The notes beneath the pieces are model-generated. The model worked only from the letters and a program-made list of their open reading frames with translations, ran no database searches and was not told the DNA's origin. 64,000 nucleotides of DNA, from contig JALBYF010000022.1 of the NCBI GenBank assembly GCA_023212725.1, positions 186,001 through 250,000 on the forward strand, read 5' to 3'. Position numbers and translations under genes: made by a program. Positions 49,299 to 60,352 of the stretch are shown piece by piece. The number at the start of each line of letters is the position of its first letter. Within the stretch, counting starts at the first letter, position 1. This DNA is from Tranzscheliella williamsii (lineage: Eukaryota; Basidiomycota; Ustilaginomycetes; Ustilaginales; Ustilaginaceae).

Positions 49299-51229
49299 TC
49301 ACGACTCCCTTCGGTGAAGCAGGAAACAGCTGTATTTCGGACGGGCGGGGAACAGCGTTGGGGGCGTTAGTCAAGGCAAACGGACTGGTGGTCAGGCAAT
49401 GCTCGCGCTTACCCTTCGTAGCCAAACATATTGTCCGGCGTGAATGTATCGCGCCATCGACCGACGAGCTTGCCGCCAGCAACCGAGTAGCCGCGATACA
49501 GCCATTTGCCCCGGCCGTCGGGGCGGTACTCTTTGGTCATCAACAGCATGCCGTCCCAGCTGCGCACACGGCCGCGGAGCACAAAGCGGCCCCATGCAGA
49601 ATGTCCCTAATGGATTGGAAAGGAAAGCATACGAAGACGATGCACGCGTCAGATCAGAATCCAGGCCAGTGTCAGACGCCAAGTCATGGTACGTACACGT
49701 CCCGACAGCAAGATCTCGTACCGCGCACGACCGTCTTCATCGGGATAGGTGGGATATCGGTGCCAATCATCAGGCAAGGCTTTCGCCTTGCCCTTTCGAT
49801 CAGCTGAGCCAGAGTCTTGCATAGCGTCGCGGGGGGCATAGCCTGCAGCTAGGAGGCTTCCTGTTCCCCCCTCGAGCTCTGCAGGGCCAAGCTCAACGAG
49901 CTTCTCCTTGATCTTCCATATCTGTGGCTGCTCGCCGAAAGGCCCTTCATACAAGCTTCGCATACGCCCAGCGAGCATCTCTCTGTAAGAGTCAAAGTCG
50001 AAGAAGCTGAAGCGTCCCTCCCAAGTGCCTTGGAACATGCCTTGACAGAACATCTGAGGAAGACCGGGGCTCGTGTAAGGATCCAGACAGCTGAGCAATC
50101 GCGTCACATCCTTGTCATGATCCTCGGAGCTGAGTAACAAAGGCGACCGGGTCGTCCTCGGCTGACGGACGGTCGCCTCACTCTCGGTATCGTCTGGATC
50201 CCTAAAATCTAGAGCACTCATGCCCAGAACCGCAGGATCTTTTTCGATCTTCATGAAGAAGCTGAAACAGGCACCCTGGGCGAGAATCGGAGACGCAATT
50301 TTGATTGTGCCGCCGCAGTGCTCGACTTCACAGAGCCTAGACTTCGGGGTAAGGTCGGCCAGGAAAGGATTGCTAGCTCTGGGACCGCCAGGATCGCCCG
50401 GATGTGGATGGACGGACGGGCTGACGACTGGACACTGCGAGACAGGCAAGTTTCTTAATGTCCATGGTGCCAAGTATGCATCAAATTTGTGGGCGGCAAA
50501 GACGAAAGGCCGTAGAACAAATAACTGCTCGTCTGATTCGCCCCGCGGTTCAAAGGCAAGCTGCTCTGGATCGGTCAAGAGGTATATAAGATGCAATGCA
50601 AGCGCCTTGTGAGTGGTCTCGGAAGGATAGCCAGGCTGGACAGAGGCCTCCAGCATCTCTGATGCATGGTGGACGGCCAGATAAGCGTGAATCTGCGCCC
50701 AGCATAATTGTTCGTAGTTCAGGCCATCGTTCTCCAGCATCATCAGGTAGGCAAGCCAAAGATTTTCGGTGATTTCGCTATCGTCATCGTCGTGGGGGTT
50801 CAGTCGAATGCTACCTCGTACTGCAGCAAGTCGCATTCTCTTGAGGATTACACATCGTCTTTTCAGTTCTTTGGCCAGATTCCTCGAGCTCACAGCCTGC
50901 TTGCCGAACCTTCGACCTAAAGCGGCGACATCGAACTTTGAGCGGAACACCCTCGCATACAGCCTAGGGTTGGCGTCGAGATTCAACAAAGTATAAAAGC
51001 GCTTGCAAACAAGCTGCAGAGAAAACAGATCTGCTGGTGGAGTCACCACGCTGGCGGGCTTGATGGAAGTATCGTAGAGAAAGCTCGACGGGACCGTAGT
51101 CGAAGATGAGGCAAACAAGGTGTCTGACATAGCAGCAAAACTGGTAATATTATCGAGAATCTCCGGCGGCATCGACAGCAGTCCGACGGAACTGTTGCCT
51201 GTAGACAGAACATCGTTGTAAGCCTGCAT
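49299..51229 (-). CDS. F-box-like protein, three exons
   Basis: Exons 51229-49697, 49606-49413 and 49329-49299 total 1758 nt, 585 aa. The N-terminal segment LLSMPPEILDNITSFAAM...LQLVCKRFYTLL is an F-box-like motif (Leu-Pro-type start, later LxxVCKxF). The splice sites (GTACGT...ATTAG and GTAAGC...TACAG, the latter with an actaac branch) rebuild SGRGHSAWGRFVLRGRVRSWDG and YEGCFLLHRRES-stop, matching C-termini of a fungal F-box family that ends in ...GYEG-C/T-F. The middle contains a zinc-ligand-poor region with EVEHCGGTIKIASP. Such proteins serve as SCF ubiquitin-ligase substrate adaptors; the target is unknown. The last 31-nt exon is supported by splice signals and motif, less by length. Confidence 0.8.
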
Positions 51230-51742
51230 TTCGGCAGCTTGTCGATGTAGTCTAGCGGTTCATATGGCCTTTGACCGAAGATAGCGTGCTGATCTGGCTC
51301 CTAGCGCCTTGGCAAGGGGTATTAAGGGCAGTAGGCCGGGCGAGACTAGGAGAGTTAGGCAGCACAAGCCGCTGATGAAGACGGTGGTAAGGATGAAGGG
51401 TGAGCTGCACAGATGCGCAATGCACACATTTCCAAGTGACGTTCATGACCCTTGGAATTGCCCCACGCGATTCGCAGTGCTTGCATGAAATGTGATTCAT
51501 AAGGCCGGAGCGCTACAATATGCTTGTTTCCGCCATCGCCGTTACCCAGGATTATATACTCTCACAGCACATCGAGCCGCACAGGGATGATGCTGATGCT
51601 TTTGGTGCCTAAATAAAGATGACGGACAAGGCAAATGGTACTTGCCATCCAGACTCACGGACAAGGCGTGGATGCACAATAGGTTTCTGTTCTGGACTTC
51701 CGTGCTTAGATTTGTACATCTTTAGCCTGAGTGAGCACATCT
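51230..51742. other. intergenic, SRV2 3' region and F-box gene promoter
   Basis: 513 bp. It includes the second copy of a 21-nt tandem duplication that spans the SRV2 stop codon (51716-51757). No gene is supported. Confidence 0.4.
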
Positions 51743-51757
51743 TTAGCCCGAGTGAGC
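51716..51757. repeat. 21-nt tandem duplication spanning the SRV2 stop codon
   Basis: Two adjacent 21-nt copies, 51716-51736 and 51737-51757, differ at one base. Each contains, on the minus strand, codons for AHSG followed by TAA, so the stop codon is present twice in the same frame. Confidence 0.9.
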
Positions 51758-53629
51758 GACAACCTCGGTCTTGATGCGACCTTTTCCCCGGGCGTCAAGA
51801 CTGTTGACGGTGTGCTTCAGTTGTTCAGGTAGGGCATACTCCTCAAATTCGCCATCTTCACCCCCTTCAACCGGGAGACTGACATTGATCGCACTGCACT
51901 TAGCTGAGATGATCTCAGAGTCCAGAGAGGTCCTGGACAGGTATATCTGCCCACTGTCGCAAGCGTCTAGCAGCAAAGTCGGCGCACGACCTGTAATCTG
52001 GACCGCAAACGATGGCGAGCCAGTTATCTCGAGCGATGAAACCAACGTGTCGATCAGAATCGAAGTCTTCGTACAGTTTGCTTTGCAATGCAAACCGACA
52101 TCATTTGGTCAGCAAGATGGATCCCGGCATATGTAAGCATGAGTGCACTTACTCATCTGCACGGCGTTCACTTTGCCTTTAATCTGAACGATACAGTTGT
52201 TGCAGTTGAAGATATTGACTGTCTGGTTCAGCTCAGTCTGGTCTATGGTAATAGCTCGATTGTCGTCGTGAAACTCCTGACGAACGCAGCCCGGTACGGA
52301 TGTCAGCGCACCTGACGAAAGAAGACGTCACCGCTACACCCCAACTCACGATAGTCCATTTGTTGCCATCCAGTTGGGTTTTCGCAGGTTTTCGCGCTTT
52401 AAGTTGGGTAGGTTTGGCCGCTGGCTTGGGTGGTAAAGGCTTGGGAATAACAGGCTCAACTGTGGGCAGATGCGTGAAGGAGTAAAAACGAGGTGATGCG
52501 GGTTAAGTAGACAACCAGACGAACCGGTTACTACAAACGCTACGCCTACTTACCAGTCTGGGACCTAAGTTGAGGATTCTTGTGAGTCATTTGGCTCGCA
52601 TCGACTTTCTTTAGACCCTTTGTGACGCTTTCCCCCTGGTTAAGCTGGCCGAAGACGGCGCCCATACCTCCAGTAGAGGCTGAGCTGTTGGCAGGGTGGG
52701 ATGAGCCAGCAGCAGCAGGCGGAGGAGGTGGTGGCGGAGGGGTGCCGCTAGCGGTGGTGTTAGACCCCTTGGTTATAGGCGCAGCGGTCTTAAACGAAGC
52801 GACATCGACACCTTGGGGATTCCAAGTAAGGCCGGTAGGGTGATGCTTCAGAACATACGTCTTGAGTATATCGAGGATTTTGATAAAAGAACGACTCCAT
52901 TCCACATGCGTTTTATCGGCTTCCTTAAAATCCTTTATCACTCTATTGGCGTAGAACTGAGCGCTGTCCTTCATCTCTGTGATGTAGGGGCTCGGTTTGG
53001 GCTCGACGGCGACCCAGCCAACGGCCGGGATACCCTCGCTAACGGTGCTGAGGTGATTGAAGCTTTGTTTGTCGCCGCGATTCTTGTCTCGCAACTCAAT
53101 GACTTGATTGAGAGCAGTTTGCAAAGGCTTGAGCAGTTCAGCAAATGCGGGGGAGCTAACGCCTCCGGCGGGCTTAGAGCAAAAAGCAGCAAGCAGAATC
53201 AGGTCACGCTGCGCGGAGAAAGTCTTGGTGACGCTAGCTGCTTGCTCGTGTACAAGTCCTCCCAGTTTTGAGCTCAGCTGCTTGTACTCGTCTAGTGCCT
53301 CGTTGAGGGCCTCATCCCATGCCTTTACTGCCGAAGGAGTCTCTTTGGGCTCTTCTACCACGGAAAGAGGGGGCGGCGGAGGGGGGGCGGGTGGACCAGA
53401 TGCGCCAGCACTCGCGGTAGTGGCTGAGTCTCTCGAGCTCCTTCCGAATTGGCTCACAGCTTGAGACTGATGCAGAGTGATATCTTCCAGCCGAGAGGTC
53501 GCAGCCTCAAGCCTGATGCGAACAAAATGTCTGGGTTAGAAGCGAGTCGCCAAGCATGTAGAGGAGGTTTGGGTGAGCTACTCGCCTTTTGATAAGGGTG
53601 CTCAGGTTGCCAATTCCGGTTGCCGACAT
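51743..53629 (-). CDS. SRV2: adenylyl cyclase-associated protein Srv2/CAP, five exons, with an apparent one-base frameshift in exon 3
   Basis: Exons 53629-53586, 53512-52554, 52459-52349, 52276-52153 and 52080-51743. Exon 1 encodes MSATGIGNLSTLIK; its intron has a GC donor (AAAAG|GCGAGT), a ctaac branch and a CAG acceptor, restoring IKRLEAATSRLEDITLHQ, the CAP N-terminal helix. The N-terminal helical domain runs to about 230, then poly-Pro (PPPPPPPP), TKGLKKVDASQMTHKNPQLR and PKPLPPKPAAKPTQLKARK. The C-terminal CARP domain (TQLDGNKWTI, ITIDQTELNQTVNIFNCNNC) binds actin. The coding total is 1576 nt, one base more than a multiple of three. The extra base lies in an A5 run (52378-52382), after which the conserved frame is shifted; as written, translation would stop early and lose CARP. 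CAP recycles actin and links Ras to adenylyl cyclase. Confidence 0.88.
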
Positions 53630-54198
53630 TCTGCTGCCTATAACGAGTTGATGGCAAGGTTGGAGGTGATGGTAGTGGACATGACCAAATGTTTAGGGGT
53701 CACTGCGCCGTGGTCAGAGATCGTATATTGTGAATGTTCGAGGTTCCGCATGGGCCACCTCTCACTCGCCATCAGCACCCGTTATTCGACCTAACATTCT
53801 AATTGTGACGAAGTCTAGATGCAGTTCACTTCACTTATTCATATGCTTGTGATCCACTGACTTCTCGAAATCGTCACAGAGTCATGGTAGCGTCGCTTCA
53901 CGATGTTGGCTGACGAACATCGGTCTTCGAAAGCGAACTACACTGTTGTCCCGAGGGATCACGGGCTACCTAGGAGTAGACATACAAGTTCATGGTATCT
54001 GTGGTAACAGGATAAGGCAGAGTATCCAAGTATAGAAGTGCGGTATGGGGGGGGAGGGGGGGTAGAGAAGGTGAGGGCCGGGGCTGGGGCGGGGGCGCGA
54101 GGCACAAATACATGAGGAAAACAGGTGGTGAGCCGGAGAAGAGCGGTGATAGTGTCATAGTGGAGTGCGCAAAGGACCATTGTGAGTACGATCATGGA
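53630..54198. other. intergenic region SRV2 5' / NDC80 3' with G-rich tract
   Basis: 569 bp. A dense plus-strand G-rich tract lies at 54046-54096 (runs of eight, seven, five and four G), about 100 bp past the NDC80 stop. On the NDC80 transcript it would be C-rich. No gene is seen. Confidence 0.45.
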
Positions 54199-56514
54199 TC
54201 AATCGTCGCGGCTTTTGAGCGACACAGCCGCTTGAATCTCCCTCAGCTGTCCAGAAACGTCACCCTTCATCTTGCTCAAAAGCACGACAAAGTTGAGCAT
54301 GTCCTCGTCCATCCTTGCTCGTTGTTGACTCCACTCGTCTTCTTTGTGCTCCGCTCTGCGATTTTTTCGCACATTCGGTCAAAGAGAACTGTCAGCTTTC
54401 CTGTTGAGGTAGAGGCAATAGACTCGAGGACTGTGCTTACGTGAGTTGGAGGCTTGTCAATCTAGACTCGGCCTGCTGCAGCTGAACGCTGCCAGAAGAC
54501 TCAGTCTCGTAAGTCGATTTCTCTAGTTTGCCTTCGTCGGCCTTATATCGCTCCTGCACGCTTTTGCTGCTCTGTGCGTTCAAGATGATCAACCGGATTA
54601 AGTCAGCGAATGTCGTCCTGCATGCGCTACCTGTGGCATCAGAACAGGCACTTACCTTTTCGTACTCGGCCGCTTGCCGGGAGAGAGCTTCGCATCTCTC
54701 CTTGTCCGATTCCAGATGAGCCTCTTGCTCTGCCAAACCGTCTTGTAGATTCTCATATTCTTCCTGCATAGTGAGACGTTTCTTTGAGGCTTGGCGATAC
54801 TTCTCGGCTTCTTGAGCGCGTAAAGATTCTATCTGTTTGCGGAAAGATCCCCGGATGTCTACCCCAGTTTGGAGCATAGTGGATGGGTTCGATGGTGTGA
54901 GTTCCAGCTCCTCGAGTAGTGCTCCGTTGGGTAGCTTGAAAGGCAGCAATGATATCGATCTCGCTAGTGGATTGAACTTGGAAATGCGGTCCTCGGTGTC
55001 AGCTTGCTTCTTGGCGATGGCGATCTCCAGCGACCAGCCATCGCCGGCTGCTTTCTTGTTTTGCTCGCCAAGATTCTCCAGGCGTTTCGACAGCCGATTC
55101 CTTTCTGCGAGCATCTTCTCATACTCTTCAGCGGACATTTCTTGGGCGTTGACCTGATCTTGCAGATCTAGTTTGCGCTTGCTCTTATCTTCGATTTCCT
55201 TCTCTGCTGCTGAGATCTCTTTGGCCAACCTTTCGATTGCCTTTTTGGTCTTGTCCAGCTTCGGTATGAGCACCTCGTCGTAGTAGAGCTTGAACTTTGC
55301 GACGTCGCGATTCAGCATCTCATTTTCCTCACGCTCGATCTTGAGAGGCGAGTCCCGGCCGAGGTAATCGGAAAGCTCAGCGTCGAGCTTACGATGCTCT
55401 TCTTGAAGTTGTTTGAGCTCACGTTCAATCGTTGCGTTCTTGTCTTCGAAGCGTACACCGAGCTTGGCATGTTCCTCGGGATAAGTATCCTCATTTTGCC
55501 AGAAGCGGTCATAGCAGTCCCACAAGTAGGGAAAGAAGAGAGACTGCAGGTCTTCAACTTCGTCAGGACGAGAGCGGGGCCCTGTACCGATACTTTCGGC
55601 CTGGTTGCCAAGGTTCACCATCCACTCCAGCATGGCAAGACAGTATGGCCAGTGACTTTGACTGCCAGCTGCGGTAAGTTTGGTTTTGCTCAGCTCGTCG
55701 GCTGCAGGGTATTTGATCTCTTTCATAAGGGTTAAGACTTCATCCTCAAATTTCTTGCCGTCAGCACCCATAACGAAGTTCATATCTATGCAACTGGCAT
55801 AGATGTGCTTGAACATGCCTACGAATGCAGACTGAGTGGGCTCATGCACCCCTTTGTTGGCATCCCATCCGGCCATGGTAAATCCGGTCCGCTCAAGGTG
55901 CTCTTTGACTGCCAAGCCCATGCGTGTCTTGTATTGTTTGTCCTTGATCGGTCTTGTCTCGCGCACTCCTGAACCACCGGTGTTGCCCATATTACCAGGA
56001 GCTATCGAGAGCCTCCCAACGATCGACCGTCTAGAGCTTTATAGCAATTCCAAGAAAAAAAGGATACCGAGAAGGATGAGTCAGACGGTCGTGCAAACGA
56101 AAGGTTTGATGGACGGGGCTGTGAGACTTACTTTGGGGTCGCGGCTACTGCAAGACTCTGCCGCCCTGCCGACGCGACACTCTGTCGACCAGCATGGGTT
56201 CCAGAATCCCCTCGCCGGGCGCTGTGCGAAGATGAGTGAACGGCGGCCGACTGAAGTTGCTGTGCGCTGTTGGAAGGTTGGTGTTGTGCCACCGGCTGAT
56301 AATCTCTAGAGGGAGCTACCACATTCATGGATGCGCGGGTGGCTGTTGATTGTTGGGGGATCATGGATGCCCGTGGCTGAAAGGATACAGCCGTGAGGGT
56401 CTTGATAGATTTGGCTGCCGAGGCTGGGACAGGGAGTGCTGAGCCTATCTGGCCACTGTTCTGATTGGGGTCAATAGCGGCGAGCGTCGAACGACGCGCA
56501 GCACCGCTCGCCAT
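54199..56514 (-). CDS. NDC80: kinetochore protein Ndc80 (Hec1), four exons
   Basis: Exons 56514-56132, 56030-54656, 54571-54441 and 54355-54199 total 2046 nt, 681 aa. The basic, Ser/Gln-rich N-terminal tail (residues 1-127) is followed, after the first splice (AATPKRSIVGRLSIAPGN), by the calponin-homology domain: RPIKDKQYKTRM, FVGMFKHIYASCIDMNF, LMKEIKYP and AAGSQSHWPYCLAMLEWMVNL. A long coiled coil runs to the end. The second intron (84 nt, GTAAGT...CACAG) has no stop in frame. The last splice gives LQLTAEHKEDEW and ends LKSRDD-stop. Ndc80 couples kinetochores to microtubules; the CH domain and basic tail contact the microtubule and the C-terminus binds Spc24/25 through the complex. Confidence 0.95.
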
Positions 56515-57718
56515 CTTATGAAGTGTATGTTCCGTATCTACTTTACAAAGCTACGATGTAGGTGGTGAAGACGAACCAAAGTTCCGAAGGTGCTGGAGCC
56601 TTATGCAATGTAGAGCAAAGTGGCTAACTCAGGTAGCAATGGAGACTGCACCTTGGCGATATCAGACGGCGGCGGAAGCGGATGATCTTATCCGAGGAGG
56701 TAATAGCAGAGACTAGGTCCGCTAGGGCTGCAAATGAGCGAGCGGCAACTAGGTGAGAGACAAAGTGTATGATGTGGTGGGGAGGTAGCCAAGATGACCG
56801 GATCTAGGGCGATGGTAATGTGAATGATGGCCATTAGTGGACATGGGTTGGTTGGGTCAAGCGTCTATCTCAATCTATCTATCCCGAGAGATACAGCCCA
56901 CTCAAAACACGCGACGCGATCCCAGCGCAGGTTTAACATCCTCACGTGACCTGCGTTGGTTTTCCATGCATCCCGCACCTCGCATATATTATGATTTTGG
57001 TTCGGAAGTTAAACGCATTGGTTCACAGCCACAACGTGATTGTGCCTACCGTCACAAGTGGCGTAAACGAGTGGCGTAAAAGAACACGGCGTCAAATTAC
57101 ACTAGGTGGTAAGCAGGTCCTTCCCTATTTGCAGATGCAGCTCTTAACATGCTAAACTTCGGGCTCACGCATGAGTCCGCGTTGGGGGGCTGGCGGAGCG
57201 GTTACTGTACGTGTAGAAGCATGACGGTGTGGGAAATCTGTGTATATGTGATTTTGTGGTTGGCTGAATTCACATTTACGATTATTGTACCTGAATTCTT
57301 AGGCACATTACCGCTCGCAGCAATAATTAATAATCAGGTATAAGAACTACGCAGTGTGGAGGGTTCGTGCATGTGAGTATTAGCCGTCTGCCCCTGCCTA
57401 CGCAGCTACCGCCTTAGACTCACACTTCATCTGTATCCTCTTTGGAAGACAACCCCATGCCCCGCCTCCATCCCTTTCATCTACCTGCTGACCCCCGACA
57501 ATCCCGGCTCGACAGCCTCCATCGCCACTTGGCTCTCTTCGTTGGCCTATACCCTCCTTTTCTATCTTGCCCATACCGGGACGAAAGGTAACAGACGGTG
57601 GAGGCATCTATACGTTGCCAGTCGCAGTTAAAACAGCATTGTTCGCCGAGGCTCACGCGTTCCGTCTGATGCCCCCAGGACCTTTGTTCGCTAGCACCCT
57701 ATCTTAGATAGGACGACG
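56515..57718. promoter_or_regulatory. divergent intergenic region NDC80 / GH5_12 gene
   Basis: 1.2 kb between start codons. A CACGTG E-box occurs at 56943-56948, and 57250-57345 is AT-rich. No protein-like frame longer than 80 codons is convincing. Confidence 0.45.
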
Positions 57719-60352
57719 ATGTCTACAGTCCCAGCAGTCTCGCCTGTGACGGGCGAGCCAGTACCAAAACATTATATCCACGCCTCCGATGCTTTCTTCC
57801 GTGATACGCAAGGTCGTGCGCTAATGCTTCGCGGTGTAAATCTGTCTGGGCAGGCCAAATCACCCATAGGACAGCCTTCACAGAAGTTGCAAGGCTTTTG
57901 GGAATCCGCAGAATCTGGAAAGGAAAGCTTCGTCGGGCAGCCTCTCAACCTGGATGATGGTTCTGCCGACACACATCTGGCTCGTCTACGCTCTTGGGGC
58001 TTTAATTGCCTCCGCTACGTCTTCACATGGGAGGCCATCGAGCATGAGGGTCCAGGCAAATACGATACCGAGTTCCTTGATTATACCATCAAAGTACTTA
58101 GAAAGGTCAACCAATATGGCTTCAAAGTGTTCATGGACCCGCACCAAGACCTCTTTTCTCGCTTCACAGGTGGTTCAGGCGCACCGTATTGGACCATCAT
58201 AGCTTGCGGAATGAATCCACGTAATTTCACGGCTACCCAAGCAGCTTTCATCCACTGCGAATGGCCCAGCCCCGAATCTTCAGCTCCTAAAGATTTCCCG
58301 GATATGCTGTGGGCGACCAACTATACCCGCCTCGCTGCCGCCACCATCTCCGTGCTCTTCTTCGCCGGCAAGCATTTCGCACCGCGCTGCATAATAGATG
58401 GCTGCAACATTCAAGATTGGCTTCAGTCCCATTTCCTTAACGCCTGCAAGCAACTCGTCGACCGCATCGTTGCGGCTGGCGACCTGGTTGATCGGTGCGT
58501 CATCGGTTGGGACAGCGTCAATGAGCCGAACCAGACGTACATCAGCCTAGCAAGCATCTCCTCTATCCCAAAATCGTGGCAACTCAAAAAGGGTCCCGTT
58601 CCCACGCCTATTCAAAGTTTCCGGTTAGGAGCCGGCCTGGCGCAAACCGTCGAAAGCTGGACGTTCGGTTCAATGGGCCCGAAACGTATTGGTTCAGTAA
58701 TCGTCGACCCCAAGGGTATGTTGGCATGGCTTACTGAGGAAGAAGATGGTGTACAGGGAGGGTCTAGGTGGGGTTGGGAGCGCGATCCTGCTTGGCCACT
58801 AGGCCAGTGCGTCTGGGCAGCGCACGGCGTGTGGGACCAGAGCTCTGGCGACATTCTCAACGACGCTTACTTTGAGCTGTACAAAGGTCCCGCTGGCGCC
58901 CGTAGGGCCGAGTTCGTCGAAGACTATTGGCTCCCACATTGGCGGAAATATGCTAGCCTGATCCGCTCAGCTCACAAAGAGGCCATTATGTTCGTTCAGC
59001 CTCCGGTTTTTGACCCGCCCCCTCGCTCATTATGTCACGATGATCTGAAGCAAAGAGCATGTCTCTCAAGCCATTTCTACGACGGTTTAACCCTTATCAC
59101 CAAGCATTGGAACTGGTTCAACGCCGATGCGGTTGGTCTCCTTAGAGGGAAATACCCGGGTGTTTTGTTCGCTATTCGCATTGGTAACAAAGCTATCCGA
59201 CAGTGCATCCGGGATCAGCTGGGGTATTTGCGGCAGGACTGCCTGGACATACTCGGCAATTATCCTAGCCTTATCGGCGAGATTGGCATTCCCTACGATC
59301 TAGACCAGAAGAAGTCGTATTTTGGTGATTCAAGAGGGAAGGGAATTGGAGATTACTCTGCACAGGTTCTGGCTATGGATGCGTCGCTGAACGCTTGCGA
59401 TGGCCAAAATTTGCTCAACTATACTATTTGGACCTATTGTCCTGATAACAGTCACGAATGGGGGGATGACTGGAACGGCGAGGATCTCAGCATTTGGAGC
59501 AACAACGATATCAAAAGCATCGAGCAAGATAGCAACGGACGCAGATCCTCTCCGTCATCATATTCTCTACATCCGAAAGCGACAACGTCCTCATCTGCAT
59601 CCTCATCAACATCTGCCTTTACCCTCCCGGGCGCTGTAATGGAATCGAGCGCCACAAGCGCTCCATCGTTACTCAATGGCTCCCGTGCGGCTGCAGCCTT
59701 TTGCCGACCTTTTCCTCTTGCCTCCATCGGTACGCCTGCCACCATCGAATTCGACATCAAGTCCTCGGAATTCTTCTTTGCGCTTGACGTTACGGCAGCT
59801 AAGTTAGACAACATTGATGTACCCACCGAAATATACCTTCCTTTTCTCCATTACGGAGCGGATGATGTAGCAGCGGCTGCCAGTGGCAACTTCGGCGATT
59901 GCAAGAGGAAGAGGTCCAGCGCAGTCTCAGCCCGCTGGTCTCGTCAGCAAGATGAGCGTCTGCGCTTTACGGAAGCACTACCATCGTCCCATACCAGCAT
60001 CAAAACCTCGGATAGTTCGTGTCAAGACGACACATCAACCTCATCCAGGGAATCAAGTCCACTAGCCTCTTCTGACATGCTTCTAAAGTCGTCATCCGAC
60101 TCTCCATGCGCAAGCGGATCAGACAATGCGCTACTCGCGGTCGACGTGGAGGTCTCGGCCGGACGATGGCAGGTAGAGGGCCAATACTTGCAATGGTATA
60201 TTAGCAAGACTGAAGCGATCGCTGACGATGTAGAGAACCCGGCCACTGGAGTGTTTCGACACTCGATCAAAGTAAAGCGCACTGGCGGACCTGTCAAATT
60301 TGAGATGTCCGGAAGCGCCTGGGACATATTGGCGTCATGTGGCCTTCTCTAA
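57719..60352 (+). CDS. GH5_12 glycolipid hydrolase (EGCrP-type glucosylceramidase/sterylglucosidase)
   Basis: 877 aa in one exon. The N-terminal catalytic domain starts FFRDTQGRALMLRGVNLSG and contains WGFNCLRYVFTWEAIEHEGPG, KVFMDPHQDLFSRFTGGSGAP, WDSVNEPNQT with the acid/base Glu at about 269, and LIGEIGIPYD with the nucleophile Glu at about 521. These blocks match fungal endoglycoceramidase-related proteins, which cleave glucosylceramide (EGCrP1) or ergosteryl beta-glucoside (EGCrP2/Sgl1). Which lipid is used cannot be told from sequence. No signal peptide is seen, consistent with the cytosolic location of characterised relatives. A Ser-rich insert (about 610-640) and another (735-810) interrupt the C-terminal beta-sandwich, which ends SAGRWQVEGQYLQWYIS and GPVKFEMSG. 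Confidence 0.93.
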   Translation: MSTVPAVSPVTGEPVPKHYIHASDAFFRDTQGRALMLRGVNLSGQAKSPIGQPSQKLQGFWESAESGKESFVGQPLNLDDGSADTHLARLRSWGFNCLRYVFTWEAIEHEGPGKYDTEFLDYTIKVLRKVNQYGFKVFMDPHQDLFSRFTGGSGAPYWTIIACGMNPRNFTATQAAFIHCEWPSPESSAPKDFPDMLWATNYTRLAAATISVLFFAGKHFAPRCIIDGCNIQDWLQSHFLNACKQLVDRIVAAGDLVDRCVIGWDSVNEPNQTYISLASISSIPKSWQLKKGPVPTPIQSFRLGAGLAQTVESWTFGSMGPKRIGSVIVDPKGMLAWLTEEEDGVQGGSRWGWERDPAWPLGQCVWAAHGVWDQSSGDILNDAYFELYKGPAGARRAEFVEDYWLPHWRKYASLIRSAHKEAIMFVQPPVFDPPPRSLCHDDLKQRACLSSHFYDGLTLITKHWNWFNADAVGLLRGKYPGVLFAIRIGNKAIRQCIRDQLGYLRQDCLDILGNYPSLIGEIGIPYDLDQKKSYFGDSRGKGIGDYSAQVLAMDASLNACDGQNLLNYTIWTYCPDNSHEWGDDWNGEDLSIWSNNDIKSIEQDSNGRRSSPSSYSLHPKATTSSSASSSTSAFTLPGAVMESSATSAPSLLNGSRAAAAFCRPFPLASIGTPATIEFDIKSSEFFFALDVTAAKLDNIDVPTEIYLPFLHYGADDVAAAASGNFGDCKRKRSSAVSARWSRQQDERLRFTEALPSSHTSIKTSDSSCQDDTSTSSRESSPLASSDMLLKSSSDSPCASGSDNALLAVDVEVSAGRWQVEGQYLQWYISKTEAIADDVENPATGVFRHSIKVKRTGGPVKFEMSGSAWDILASCGLL

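Noticed and set aside
53580..53585. Normal GT donor (GTAGCT) for SRV2 intron 1
   Set aside because: It joins to an immediate stop codon and breaks the conserved N-terminal helix; the GC donor is required.
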